This document shows, one piece after another, positions 26,822 to 38,154 of a stretch of 64,000 nt of DNA. The DNA is from Robiginitalea sp. (GTDB taxonomy: Bacteria > Bacteroidota > Bacteroidia > Flavobacteriales > Flavobacteriaceae), in NCBI GenBank assembly GCA_024642005.1, contig JAHECA010000018.1, forward strand, positions 1-64,000. The letters are read 5' to 3'. The translations under genes were made by a program, and so were the position numbers. Numbering within the stretch: position 1 is the stretch's first letter; every line of letters begins with the position of its first letter. The notes below the pieces were generated by a model. The model was given only the letters and a program-made list of their open reading frames with translations, did no database searches and had not been told where the DNA came from.

Positions 26822-27863
26822 GCATCCAGATTTGTAAGAGGTCTTCCCCCGAGGGGCGTTGTGCGAGGAGCCTGCCGCTGAGCCGGGGCGCCTCCAGGCC
26901 GCCCAGGAGGGGCCGGGTACCGGTGAACACCCGGGCTTCATCCCATAATCCGTATTGCAGGAAAGCCTCCAGGGTGTGTGCCCCGCCTTCCACCAGCAGA
27001 CTCAAGACCTGCCGTTTGTGCAAGGCTTCGCAGAGGCGCTTTTCGAAGCCGGGACCGAACGGGATGGGGAGGTATTCGGTATTCGGGTGGGAAGGGAGGC
27101 TCTCAGTAGGTTCGCACACCACCAGGGTGGGGCTTTCCCCCCCGACCAGGTGGTAGTCGGCCGGCACCCGCAGGCGCCGGTCTATGACGATGCGCAAGGC
27201 ATCGGGCCCGTGCCAGTGGCGGGAGGTGAGTTTCGGGTTGTCGGCCAGGGCGGTTTCGGTGCCTACCAGGATGGCTGCTTCTTCGGTGCGCCATTTATGC
27301 GCCAGCTGGCGCGACCGATTCCCGCTAATCCAGAAAGGCCGGCCCGCCTCACGCCGAGAGGGGTCGGGGGCCAGGTACCCGTCGGGGCTCTGCGCCCATT
27401 TCAGAATAATGTATGGCCTTTTTTGCTCGTGGAAAGTCAGAAACCGGCGGTGGTGGTGGCGGCATGCCGCTTCGAGTACCCCCACGGTAACCTCGCAGCC
27501 GGCGGCGCGAAGCTGGGCGATTCCCTGCCCGGCTACTTTCTCGTGGGGGTCGGGCACCCCGATAACCACTTTTGGAATGCCGTGTGCCAGAATCAGGTCG
27601 GTACAGGGGGGCGTTTTGCCATGGTGGCAACAGGGTTCCAGGGTAACGTACAAGGTGGCCTCCCTGAGCAGCTCGGGCTGCCGTACCGAACCAATGGCAT
27701 TCACTTCGGCATGTGGCCCCCCGTAAGGACTGGTATAGCCCTCTCCGATAATGCTATCACCATGGGTAATAACAGCCCCAACCATTGGGTTCGGGGCCGT
27801 TTTGCCCAAGCCTTGCCGGGCGAGCTCTATGCAGCGGGAAAGGTATTTTTCCTGTATCTTCAC
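26814..27863 (-). CDS. ribD: Bifunctional riboflavin biosynthesis deaminase/reductase RibD
   Basis: About 349 residues. The N-terminal deaminase domain (about 1-145) has the zinc motif HAEVNAI and PCCHHGKTPPC. The C-terminal reductase domain (about 150-345) contains RPYIILKWAQSPDGY and ILVGTETALADNPKL. It carries out the deamination and side-chain reduction after GTP cyclohydrolase II. I chose the GTG at 27863, because a promoter box at 27868-27875 lies downstream of the ATG at 27902 and would exclude that ATG from the transcript; it also gives the usual N-terminus VKIQEKYLSRCIELA. Confidence 0.92.
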   Translation of the reverse strand: MKIQEKYLSRCIELARQGLGKTAPNPMVGAVITHGDSIIGEGYTSPYGGPHAEVNAIGSVRQPELLREATLYVTLEPCCHHGKTPPCTDLILAHGIPKVVIGVPDPHEKVAGQGIAQLRAAGCEVTVGVLEAACRHHHRRFLTFHEQKRPYIILKWAQSPDGYLAPDPSRREAGRPFWISGNRSRQLAHKWRTEEAAILVGTETALADNPKLTSRHWHGPDALRIVIDRRLRVPADYHLVGGESPTLVVCEPTESLPSHPNTEYLPIPFGPGFEKRLCEALHKRQVLSLLVEGGAHTLEAFLQYGLWDEARVFTGTRPLLGGLEAPRLSGRLLAQRPSGEDLLQIWMHD

Positions 27864-27867
27864 CGCA

Positions 27868-27875
27868 CAAAAATA
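27868..27875 (-). promoter_or_regulatory. Promoter box abutting the ribD start
   Basis: Read on the minus strand, TATTTTTG ends four bases before the GTG start at 27863. Transcription would begin at or within a few bases of the start codon, giving a leaderless mRNA. Confidence 0.55.
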
Positions 27876-27886
27876 GCATATTAGGC

Positions 27887-28381
27887 ATGAATACAGCGGC
27901 ATTTGCCATACGGGAAATACGACCTGGCGACGATCCGGAGCTCGGGGCCGTAATCAGGGAGGTACTGCCGGGCACCGGGGCCCCCACCGAAGGCACGGCC
28001 TTCGAAGACCCTTCCCTCGACGCTATGTATGAAACTTACCAGGCACCCCGCAGCCGCTACTGGGTTATCGAGGGCCAGGGCCGTGTTTGGGGTGGCGGCG
28101 GCATTGCCCCACTGGCCGGCGGGGACCCCGACACCTGCGAATTGCAGAAAATGTATTTCAAAAAGGAGGTACGCGGGAAGGGGATGGGCCAGGCCATCCT
28201 GGAAAAAGCTCTTCAGGCGGCCCGTGAGCTGGGCTACCGTACTTGTTACCTGGAAACCATGCCCTACATGGAAGCAGCCCTGAGCCTGTACAGGCGCCAC
28301 GGATTCGAAGCCCTGCAGGGGCCCATGGGGTGTACCGGACATACGGCCTGTCAGGTCTGGATGATCAAAAAGCTACAATAA
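27887..28381 (+). CDS. GNAT family N-acetyltransferase
   Basis: About 164 residues, starting at 27887 (MNTAAFAIREIRPGDDPEL). Motif A is MYFKKEVRGKGMGQAILEKAL and motif B ends YRRHGFEAL. It resembles the small GNAT proteins located beside prmC in flavobacteria. It diverges from ribD with only about 20 bases between start codons, so the two promoters must overlap the opposing 5' ends. Confidence 0.87.
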   Translation: MNTAAFAIREIRPGDDPELGAVIREVLPGTGAPTEGTAFEDPSLDAMYETYQAPRSRYWVIEGQGRVWGGGGIAPLAGGDPDTCELQKMYFKKEVRGKGMGQAILEKALQAARELGYRTCYLETMPYMEAALSLYRRHGFEALQGPMGCTGHTACQVWMIKKLQ

Positions 28382-28387
28382 CCGCCG

Positions 28388-31260
<2,873 letters not shown>

Positions 31261-31267
31261 ACAGCCC

Positions 31268-31570
31268 ATGACAAGGCCCAATGACCTCCCGGCATTCATG
31301 GCAACGCTGAAAGATCCTCAGCCCCCGGCCGGTTGGCCGCCCGGGCTTCGGGTGCTCTGGCACCAGGGGAAAGGCGACTGGGAAGCGGCCCATGAAATTG
31401 CACAGGACATGCCCGGGCCCACTGGCAGCTGGCTTCACGCTTACCTGCACCGTGTCGAAGGCGACCGCTGGAATGCAGGTTACTGGTACGACCGGGCGGG
31501 GCGGCCCTTCCCAAAATCGACGCTGGGGCAGGAGTTCGAAGAACTGGTAGGCTTTATGCTGCACGTATAG
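31268..31570 (+). CDS. Small conserved-looking hypothetical protein
   Basis: A 100-residue soluble protein starting 7 bases after ligA. Its core has a pattern of Trp, His and Asp residues: WHQGKGDWEAAHEIAQ, then SWLHAYLHRVEGD and NAGYWYDRAGRPFP. The conserved-looking His-rich helices recall small proteins found widely in proteobacteria and Bacteroidota without assigned function. No signal peptide. Probably cotranscribed with ligA. Confidence 0.75.
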   Translation: MTRPNDLPAFMATLKDPQPPAGWPPGLRVLWHQGKGDWEAAHEIAQDMPGPTGSWLHAYLHRVEGDRWNAGYWYDRAGRPFPKSTLGQEFEELVGFMLHV

Positions 31571-31607
31571 GCGCTTGTAATTCGGTCATAATGATTACAT
31601 TGGGCCA

Positions 31608-33206
31608 ATGACTTTCCTGACTTTCCTGCTTTTCACAGGCTTTGTGGCTGCCTTTGCCGCCTGGAAGCTGCGCAAAGATTCCCTGCAGTCGCAGGATGGA
31701 TACTTTCTGGCTGGCCGCTCCCTGACCGGCGTGGTTATTGCCGGGTCGCTGCTGCTTACCAACATTTCCACCGAACACCTGGTGGGCCTGAACGGTTCGG
31801 CCTACAAGAACGGGGCTATCATCGTTGCCTGGGAGGTGACCTCAGCCCTTGCCCTTGTGCTGGCGGCCCTCTATTTTGTGCCCCGGTACCTGAAAATGGG
31901 GCTCACCACCATACCCGAATTCCTGGAAAAACGTTTCAGCGGGCTAATCCGCACCATCGTGGCCCTGCTGCTCATCCTCTCCTTTGTGGCCACCTTGCTG
32001 CCCATCGTACTGTATACCGGGGCCCTGAACCTGGAAGACATATTTGAGATTTCACAATTGCTGGATATCAGCCGGAAAGAAGGCCTGTGGCTGTCCATTA
32101 TTTTGGTCGGGGCCCTGGGGGCGGTATATGCCGTTTTCGGAGGTCTCAAGATGGTGGCCTATACCGATACGATCAACGGGTTCGGCTTGCTGGTAGCCGG
32201 CTTGCTGGTGCCCGTCTTAGCCCTCATGAGCATTGGCGACAGCAATCCCTGGGAGGGCCTGCTGGCCGTATTTCGGAACAGCCCGGGCAAGTTCAATGTA
32301 ATCAGTCAGGAAGCAGGGGTCGGACCAGGCTCCCGGTCGGCAATCCTGCCCTTTGAAGTGCTTTTTACAGGCCTGATTGTTAACCAGGTGTACTTCTGGG
32401 CCATGCACCAGTCCATAATCCAGCGGGTGCTCGGGGCGGCCAGCCTGAAGGAGGCCCAGAAAGGCCTCCTTTTTACGGGGCTTTTAAAAATTTTGATCCC
32501 TATCGTTATTGTCCTTCCCGGCCTCATCGCCTTTTACCATTTCGGGGATGCCCTGTACGACACTCCTGACCGGGTGTACCCCCAGTTGGTTAAAATGGTG
32601 CTGCCCAAATGGCTCACGGGTTTTTTTGTGGCGGTGATGATGGGGGCGGTCTTAACCACTTTCAACAGCGCCCTGAACAGTGCCGCAACGGTATTCAGCC
32701 TGGGCATTTACAAGCGTTATATCCGCAAGGGAGCCAGTGAACGCAGCCTGGTTGGCATCGGGAAATGGACGTCATTCCTGCTGGCCGTCTTTGCCATAGC
32801 TGTGGCCCCCTTCGTGGGGGATGCACCTGAGGGGCTCTACCAGTTGCTGCAGCAGCTGAACGGCATCTTTTTCATACCCATTGCCAGCGTAATAACAGCC
32901 GGCTTCCTGTTTCCGCGGGTATCGTCGCAAGGTGCCCTGGCAGGTTTGTTATTCGGCTTTGTATTTTATGTAGTGCTGAATTATTTGCTGCAAGTGGATA
33001 TACATTTCGTGCACCTCTGGGGGATCGAATTCGTTCTGAACATCGCCCTGATGCACGCCGTGTCGGTTTTCTGGCCGCCTAAAACCCGCTTTGTGATGGA
33101 AGACGCCCGGAAAGTGCGCCTGGAGCCTTGGAAACATGCCCGCGCCTTCAGTGCCTTTCTTGTCGCATTCACGATTCTTTTATACCTTTTCCTTGGAAAT
33201 GTCTGA
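31608..33206 (+). CDS. Sodium/solute symporter (SSS/SLC5 family)
   Basis: A 532-residue polytopic membrane protein with about 13 or 14 helices. It resembles sugar-type SSS members such as Vibrio SGLT: YFLAGRSLTGVVIAGSLLLTNIS, EHLVGLNGSAYKNG, and TTIPEFLEKRF. It should import a polyol or sugar with sodium. It overlaps the inositol oxygenase gene by 8 bases if the upstream ATG is used, which strongly suggests myo-inositol or a related cyclitol as the substrate; this is context inference. Confidence 0.9.
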   Translation: MTFLTFLLFTGFVAAFAAWKLRKDSLQSQDGYFLAGRSLTGVVIAGSLLLTNISTEHLVGLNGSAYKNGAIIVAWEVTSALALVLAALYFVPRYLKMGLTTIPEFLEKRFSGLIRTIVALLLILSFVATLLPIVLYTGALNLEDIFEISQLLDISRKEGLWLSIILVGALGAVYAVFGGLKMVAYTDTINGFGLLVAGLLVPVLALMSIGDSNPWEGLLAVFRNSPGKFNVISQEAGVGPGSRSAILPFEVLFTGLIVNQVYFWAMHQSIIQRVLGAASLKEAQKGLLFTGLLKILIPIVIVLPGLIAFYHFGDALYDTPDRVYPQLVKMVLPKWLTGFFVAVMMGAVLTTFNSALNSAATVFSLGIYKRYIRKGASERSLVGIGKWTSFLLAVFAIAVAPFVGDAPEGLYQLLQQLNGIFFIPIASVITAGFLFPRVSSQGALAGLLFGFVFYVVLNYLLQVDIHFVHLWGIEFVLNIALMHAVSVFWPPKTRFVMEDARKVRLEPWKHARAFSAFLVAFTILLYLFLGNV

Positions 33207-34017
33207 TATGGAAAAAACGTTTCGTAACTACGAGGCTCCTGACGTCAAAACCGCCGTTAGGGAGCACTACCGGAAAATGCGCCGCAACCAGACCTATGAG
33301 TATGTACAGCGCATGCATAAAAAATACCTCACCTATGACAAGCCCCTTGGGCTCTGGGACGCCATGGAGTCGCTCAACCGGCTCATCGATGTAAGCGACC
33401 CTGACCTGGACCTGCCCAACGTGCAACACCTGATTCAAAGTGCCGAAGCAATCCGGGCCGACAACCGTCCCGACTGGATGCAGCTGGTGGGGCTCATCCA
33501 CGACCTGGGCAAGGCCATGTTCCTCTGGGGGTGCGACGCCGACGGCACCAGCCAGGCCGAGCAATGGGGCATGGTTGGCGATGTCTTTGTTGTGGGCTGC
33601 GCACTGCCCGATTCGTGCGTGTATCCGGAATTCAATACCCTGAACCCCGACATGCAGGATAAGCGTTACAATACAGAGCTCGGCAGGTACGAGGCGGGCT
33701 GCGGGCTTGACGCTCTGGAGCTGGCCTGGGGACACGACGAGTACCTCTACCAGGTTTTAAAACACCACAAAGGGAACAAGATTCCCGAGGCGGGCATGGT
33801 CATGATCCGATACCATTCCTTTTACCCCTGGCACAGCGGGGGCAGCTACAGCCGTTTGCTCAAAGATTCCGACGCCCGCTACCTGGAGTGGATCCGCGAT
33901 TTCAACCGGTACGACTTGTATACGAAATGCACCCAAACCTACGAGCTCGAAGCGCTGCGGTCGCACTACGAGCCCATTGCCGAAAAATACCTCGGAAAAG
34001 GTCCAATTTACTGGTAG
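33199..34017 (+). CDS. Myo-inositol oxygenase
   Basis: About 272 residues, HD-domain di-iron oxygenase converting myo-inositol and O2 to D-glucuronate. All six metal ligands known from the mouse enzyme align: His77 (NVQHLIQ), His101-Asp102 (GLIHDLGK), His179 (WGHDEYLYQV), His206 (RYHSFYPWH) and Asp239 (NRYDLYTK). The similarity runs the whole length, including TELGRYEAGCGLD. ATG 33199 overlaps the transporter stop; ATG 33208 is an alternative. No glucuronate-processing gene lies nearby, so the rest of the pathway must be elsewhere. Confidence 0.92.
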   Translation: MSDMEKTFRNYEAPDVKTAVREHYRKMRRNQTYEYVQRMHKKYLTYDKPLGLWDAMESLNRLIDVSDPDLDLPNVQHLIQSAEAIRADNRPDWMQLVGLIHDLGKAMFLWGCDADGTSQAEQWGMVGDVFVVGCALPDSCVYPEFNTLNPDMQDKRYNTELGRYEAGCGLDALELAWGHDEYLYQVLKHHKGNKIPEAGMVMIRYHSFYPWHSGGSYSRLLKDSDARYLEWIRDFNRYDLYTKCTQTYELEALRSHYEPIAEKYLGKGPIYW

Positions 34018-34030
34018 CCCCGACTTTGTC

Positions 34031-34942
34031 TCAGACAGTGATGTACACCCCTTCGGCCTGGTTTCTTCCATCGGGCCTCAGGTAAAAGTCTACCCGCCCC
34101 AGGTTTACACCAAAGCACCCCACCTGGTTGATGACCACCTCCTTGCCTGCCCGGTTGAGGTGAACCTCGGCTTGCTCCATAAAGGTATGGGTATGCCCCC
34201 CGATAATAAGGTCGATGCCCTCGGTTTGACCGGCCAGCCTGATGTCGCTCGCCCGCTGGGGCTCCTGGTACCGGTAGCCCAGATGGGAAAGGCAGATAAC
34301 CAGCTGGCACCCTTCTGTTTCCCGCAGGGTTTTTGCAGTATCCAGGGCGAGTTCGTACGGGTCGAGACAGACCGTTTCCCCGTATAATTCAGGCAGTACA
34401 AGCCCTTGGAGTTCGATTCCCAGGCCAAAGACACCGATGCGCACCCCATCCAGTTCGTACACCTCATAGGGCTTGACGAATCCGTCTAGGAGCGTATTCT
34501 TAAAATCGTAATTGGCCGAGACAAAGGAAAAGTTGGCGTGGGGCAGCTGCGCCAGGAGACCCGGCAGGCCATTGTCAAAATCGTGGTTGCCGAGGGTGGC
34601 TGCGTGATACCCCATTTTACTCATCAGGCGAAATTCCAGTTCCCCCCCGTAAAAATTGAAATAGGGTGTCCCCTGAAAGATATCGCCTGCGTCGAGTAGG
34701 AGCGTATTCGGGTTTTCCCGTCGAACAGACTCGATAACCCCGGCGCGGCGCGCTACCCCGCCCAAACCCGGGAAGGTTCCATGGGTTTCCGGGAAGGGGT
34801 CGATATGGCTGTGCACATCGTTGGTGTGCAAAATGGTGATATGCCGCACTCGGTCAGCGGCACAGGCCTGCAGGCCCATTGCCCCCAGGCCCAGGGCTGC
34901 GCTCCCTGCGGCGGTCTGATGGATAAAGGAGCGCCTGTTCAT
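34031..34942 (-). CDS. Tat-exported metallophosphatase (5'-nucleotidase N-domain)
   Basis: A 303-residue calcineurin-like phosphoesterase. The N-terminus MNRRSFIHQTAAGSAALG is a twin-arginine signal, ending near LQACA, which may also be a lipobox. Metal-binding motifs appear in order: ILHTNDVHSHID, LLDAGDIFQGTP, TLGNHDFDNG, ICLSHLG and IGGHTHTF. It corresponds to the catalytic domain of UshA-type 5'-nucleotidases but stops before the substrate-binding domain, which is encoded by the adjacent gene. The two genes overlap by 4 bases. Confidence 0.9.
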   Translation of the reverse strand: MNRRSFIHQTAAGSAALGLGAMGLQACAADRVRHITILHTNDVHSHIDPFPETHGTFPGLGGVARRAGVIESVRRENPNTLLLDAGDIFQGTPYFNFYGGELEFRLMSKMGYHAATLGNHDFDNGLPGLLAQLPHANFSFVSANYDFKNTLLDGFVKPYEVYELDGVRIGVFGLGIELQGLVLPELYGETVCLDPYELALDTAKTLRETEGCQLVICLSHLGYRYQEPQRASDIRLAGQTEGIDLIIGGHTHTFMEQAEVHLNRAGKEVVINQVGCFGVNLGRVDFYLRPDGRNQAEGVYITV

Positions 34943-35712
34943 CGGTTCAAAAGTTTGACGAACCTGTTGTCTGCTGCTGCGCGCAGCGTATCGGTCTGCC
35001 TGAAATAATCGGTCATCGCGTTGCGGATGAGGTAGCCGGTGTCGCGGGTTTCCCGGGCCTGGGTGAAAAAATCCATGCCATCCCCGCCGCCTATCAGATA
35101 GTTGGAGGTGGCTACGGTATAGGTCCGGTATTCGTCGAAAGGCTCGCCCCTGATATTGACCGAGTGCAGGCTGCCGTCGGTATTCAGGACAATCTGCAGG
35201 CCGGCAATGGGGTGGGGTATTCCGGCTTCCACCAGAAAACCCACCAGGTCGCGAACGGCCCTGCCCTGCATGGCGGCCAGGTAAATGGTGTTTTCAAAGG
35301 GCATGACCTCGTAGGAGGTACGTTCGGTAACAGGCCCGGGTGAGATCACGCTGCGAATGCCGCCCAGGTTGAGCAGGGCAAAATCGACCCCGGTGCCGGT
35401 CTGTTTCCGGGTAAGGGTATTGGCCTGTTGCAGCACGATATCGGCCAGCAGGTTCCCCAGACTTGAATTCAGGTCGCCGTCATTCTTGCTGAGCAGGGAT
35501 GGTGCGTACGCCAGGGGGGTGTCGAGCACCTGGTTAACGTGGTCGTGGTAGGGTTTAATAAAGGCCTCCAGGGAATCGTCGGGCACCAGGGTGCTGTCGA
35601 TACGGACTTGTTTGGCTTCAATCTGGTGCAGGCGGGGAGGGGCCTGGCGGCACCCCGTAAAACTTATAATTGTTGTAAATACAACAAAAAGTTTGAAATT
35701 TAAATTTTGCAT
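34939..35712 (-). CDS. 5'-nucleotidase C-terminal domain lipoprotein
   Basis: About 257 residues, starting at 35712 (MQNLNFKLFVVFTTIISFTGC), a Sec lipoprotein signal with Cys in FTGC. The body is the 5'-nucleotidase C-terminal domain: NSSLGNLLAD, LLNLGGIRS, VMPFENTIY and GGGDGMDFF supply the nucleoside-binding residues. It should pair with the metallophosphatase to form a complete nucleotide-hydrolysing enzyme in the periplasm or on the outer membrane. Confidence 0.9.
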   Translation of the reverse strand: MQNLNFKLFVVFTTIISFTGCRQAPPRLHQIEAKQVRIDSTLVPDDSLEAFIKPYHDHVNQVLDTPLAYAPSLLSKNDGDLNSSLGNLLADIVLQQANTLTRKQTGTGVDFALLNLGGIRSVISPGPVTERTSYEVMPFENTIYLAAMQGRAVRDLVGFLVEAGIPHPIAGLQIVLNTDGSLHSVNIRGEPFDEYRTYTVATSNYLIGGGDGMDFFTQARETRDTGYLIRNAMTDYFRQTDTLRAAADNRFVKLLNR

Positions 35713-35750
35713 CCGTCGTAACTTAGCACAGCGTTTGCAGGGATATTGCC

Positions 35751-35758
35751 TAAATTTG
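35751..35758 (+). promoter_or_regulatory. Candidate promoter of the DUF6913-dapA operon
   Basis: TAAATTTG matches TAnnTTTG and lies 18 bases before the ATG at 35777, in the short divergent region with the 5'-nucleotidase genes. Confidence 0.5.
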
Positions 35759-35776
35759 CCGCAAAGGCAAAGGTAC

Positions 35777-36313
35777 ATGATTTTAAAGGGTCTAACCGAG
35801 AAATTTAAGCAGAAATCGGGCGCGAAGTACCTCAGGCAACAGCTGCAGCAACCCCGTGCAGGCTTAGAACGGTCGCAGGGAATTCAGGTCGTGGGGGTTT
35901 TGGTAGACCTGGACCGTTTTGACGACCCGGAAAGGTTCTACGAATTGATCGAAGCCTTTTCCCTTCGGCCCAACGCAGTAAAAATAATTGGTTACAAAAG
36001 GTTTTATGACAAGAATTCGCCTTATGCCACCCCGGTGTTCTCAGACAAAGACCTGGGCTGGCACGGGCAAATCGAAAACAGCTATGTGCTCGAATTCCTG
36101 AGCCGCGATTACGACCTGTTGATCAATTATTTTGCAGAAGAAAACCTGATGATGCAACTGATGAGTGTCAAGGTTAAAGCGCAGATGCGCATCGGTTTTG
36201 CCGGGATCGACCCGGCCTACAACGACCTGATTCTCGGGGGCGACCCCGCCGATTTCGGGTTGTTTAAATCTGAGATGAAGAAATACCTGGCGGTACTCAA
36301 ACAATGGGCATGA
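35777..36313 (+). CDS. DUF6913-like protein
   Basis: About 178 residues, starting at 35777 (MILKGLTEKFKQKSGAKYL). A soluble alpha/beta protein with KIIGYKRFYDK, DLGWHGQIEN and LISQ-like DLLINYFAEEN segments. It fits the flavobacterial DUF6913 family found directly upstream of dapA, as here. It has no catalytic motif that I recognise. It overlaps dapA by 10 bases, indicating tight coupling. Confidence 0.75.
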   Translation: MILKGLTEKFKQKSGAKYLRQQLQQPRAGLERSQGIQVVGVLVDLDRFDDPERFYELIEAFSLRPNAVKIIGYKRFYDKNSPYATPVFSDKDLGWHGQIENSYVLEFLSRDYDLLINYFAEENLMMQLMSVKVKAQMRIGFAGIDPAYNDLILGGDPADFGLFKSEMKKYLAVLKQWA

Positions 36314-37203
36314 ACAACTTTCTTACAGGCACAGGGGTGGCCCTGGTGACCCCGTTCCGGGAAGATACGGGTGTGGACTACGACGGACTTCGGCGCCTGG
36401 TAAGGCACGTAACGGCCGGAGGCGTAGATTACCTGGTGGTGCTGGGTACCACGGCCGAAACTGCCACCCTGACTTCGGATGAGAAGACCCGGATATTGGA
36501 GGTGGTGGCCGAGGAGAATGCCGGCCGGCTGCCCCTGGTGGCGGGCATAGGCGGCAACAACACCCTGGCGGTGGCCGAAGAGCTGCAGGGCCGCAGGCTA
36601 GACGGGTACCGGGCCATCCTCTCGGTATCGCCATACTACAACCGGCCCACCCAGGAAGGGATCTACCGGCATTTTTGTTACCTGGCCGAGCGCACGCCCC
36701 TCCCAATCATCGTTTATAACGTCCCGGCCCGCACCGGCAGCAACATGATGCCCGAAACGGTTGCCCGCCTGGCTGCCGATTGCCCGAATATTATCGGGGT
36801 AAAAGAAGCCAGCGGCAACCTGGAACAGATTCGCAGGCTCATAGGCCTGGTGCCCAGGGGCTTTTTGGTAATCTCGGGCGATGATTCCCTTGCCGTTCCG
36901 ACCATACTGGAAGGCGGGGTGGGGATCATCTCCGTTTTGGGGCAGGCCATTCCGGGGCGGTTCACGGCCCAGATACGGGCGGCCCTCGCGGGCCGGCAGG
37001 GAGAAGCAGGCCAGATGGCTGTCCACCTCGAGCCCCTGGTCGAACTGCTCTTTCGGGAAGGAAACCCGGCCGGGGTTAAAGCCTTGTTGGCACGCGATGG
37101 AATATGTGGTTCGCAGCTGCGCCTGCCCCTGGTTCGTGCCAGTGCCCAGCTCTGCCACGACCTGGGTGCCTTTATGGAGCAACTCGCCCCTGAGAAGGCC
37201 TGA
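36304..37203 (+). CDS. dapA: 4-hydroxy-tetrahydrodipicolinate synthase
   Basis: A 299-residue TIM-barrel enzyme condensing pyruvate with aspartate semialdehyde, the first committed step of lysine and DAP synthesis. Motifs: GVALVTPF, GTTAETATL, catalytic Tyr in IVYNVPARTG and the Schiff-base Lys in IIGVKEASGN. The start may be ATG 36304 or the second ATG at 36310; both overlap the preceding gene. It complements dapF elsewhere in the window. Confidence 0.95.
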   Translation: MGMNNFLTGTGVALVTPFREDTGVDYDGLRRLVRHVTAGGVDYLVVLGTTAETATLTSDEKTRILEVVAEENAGRLPLVAGIGGNNTLAVAEELQGRRLDGYRAILSVSPYYNRPTQEGIYRHFCYLAERTPLPIIVYNVPARTGSNMMPETVARLAADCPNIIGVKEASGNLEQIRRLIGLVPRGFLVISGDDSLAVPTILEGGVGIISVLGQAIPGRFTAQIRAALAGRQGEAGQMAVHLEPLVELLFREGNPAGVKALLARDGICGSQLRLPLVRASAQLCHDLGAFMEQLAPEKA

Positions 37204-37294
37204 TGGCGTTAAAGTTTCCCTAAAATCGCTTACCTGCTAGGGCGGGCGTACGATTAGGCCAAAAATTACCGTTTTCTATCTCGCGGATTATCGC

Positions 37295-37302
37295 TACTTT
37301 TG
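37295..37302 (+). promoter_or_regulatory. Promoter box abutting the bamD start
   Basis: TACTTTTG matches the -7 box and ends four bases before the bamD ATG at 37307, predicting a nearly or fully leaderless transcript for the operon. Confidence 0.6.
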
Positions 37303-37306
37303 CCCA

Positions 37307-38152
37307 ATGTTTTTGAAAGCCAACAAGTCGGGAGTCGTTTTGCTGGCAGCACTTTTGCTGGTCTCGTGCAGCGAGTACCAGCGGGCGCTGAAAAATCCGG
37401 ACATTTCCAAAAAGTACGAAATGGCCGAACGCCTTTACACCGAGGGCAACTACAAGAAGGCCAACCGCCTGCTCGAGCAGGTGGCTCCCAAGTTTGTCGG
37501 GAAGCCACAGGGGGAGCGCGTTATGTTCTTTCTGGCCGACAGCTACTACAAAATAAAGGACTACAACTTTGCCGGCTATCAGTTCGAAAGGTTCCTGAAG
37601 TCCTACCCTCAAAGCGATAAAGCCGTGGAGGCCGCATTTTTGGGCGCCAAAAGCTATTACCTGCTGTCCCCCCGGTATTCCCTCGACCAGACCGATACCG
37701 ACAAGGCCCTTTCTAAATTGCAGCAGTTCATCAACGCGTACCCCGAATCGGAATTCCTGGCGGAAGCCAACGCCATGGCGCGTGAGCTGACTACCAAAAA
37801 GGAGAAGAAGGCTTTCGAGATAGCCAAGCAGTTTGTGAAACTTGGCAAATATTACACCCTTGATTTCAACATTTCGGCCATCGCCTCCCTCGATAATTTT
37901 ATCTCGGACCATCCGGGATCTGTTTACAGGGAAGAGGCCTATTTCCTGAAACTGCAATCGTCTGCCAACCTCGCCCTGAACAGTACCTTTTCCAAGAAAA
38001 GGGAACGACTCCAGGATGCGGTGGTTGCCTACAACGCCTTTATGCGCTATTACGCCGAAGGGGAATACGCCGACGATGCACGTGAGTTATACGAAGATAT
38101 TCAGAAGGAACTGGAAGATTTCCAGGCCCTGGAAGTAATTATATCCAAATAA
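37307..38152 (+). CDS. bamD: Outer membrane protein assembly factor BamD
   Basis: A 281-residue lipoprotein with TPR repeats, part of the BAM complex that inserts beta-barrel proteins in the outer membrane. Signal peptide and lipobox: LLLVSCSEYQ. TPR-like helices follow, including YEMAERLYTEGNYKKANRLL and FERFLKSYPQSDKAVEAA. It heads the operon with the omega-like subunit, coaBC and DUF4835, a gene order typical of Bacteroidota. Confidence 0.92.
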   Translation: MFLKANKSGVVLLAALLLVSCSEYQRALKNPDISKKYEMAERLYTEGNYKKANRLLEQVAPKFVGKPQGERVMFFLADSYYKIKDYNFAGYQFERFLKSYPQSDKAVEAAFLGAKSYYLLSPRYSLDQTDTDKALSKLQQFINAYPESEFLAEANAMARELTTKKEKKAFEIAKQFVKLGKYYTLDFNISAIASLDNFISDHPGSVYREEAYFLKLQSSANLALNSTFSKKRERLQDAVVAYNAFMRYYAEGEYADDARELYEDIQKELEDFQALEVIISK

Positions 38153-38154
38153 GT

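Noticed and set aside
26955-27884. 309-codon open frame antisense to ribD
   Set aside because: The protein is rich in Gly, Ala and Pro without motifs, and it runs through the clear RibD domains on the other strand.
27864-27886. FMN riboswitch ahead of ribD
   Set aside because: The gap to the divergent gene is about 23 bases and the promoter abuts the start codon, leaving no room for a riboswitch.
35670-35687. TTGTTGT/ACAACAA inverted repeat
   Set aside because: It lies within the codons of the signal peptide of the nucleotidase C-domain gene and is most simply explained by its Val/Thr-rich coding sequence.
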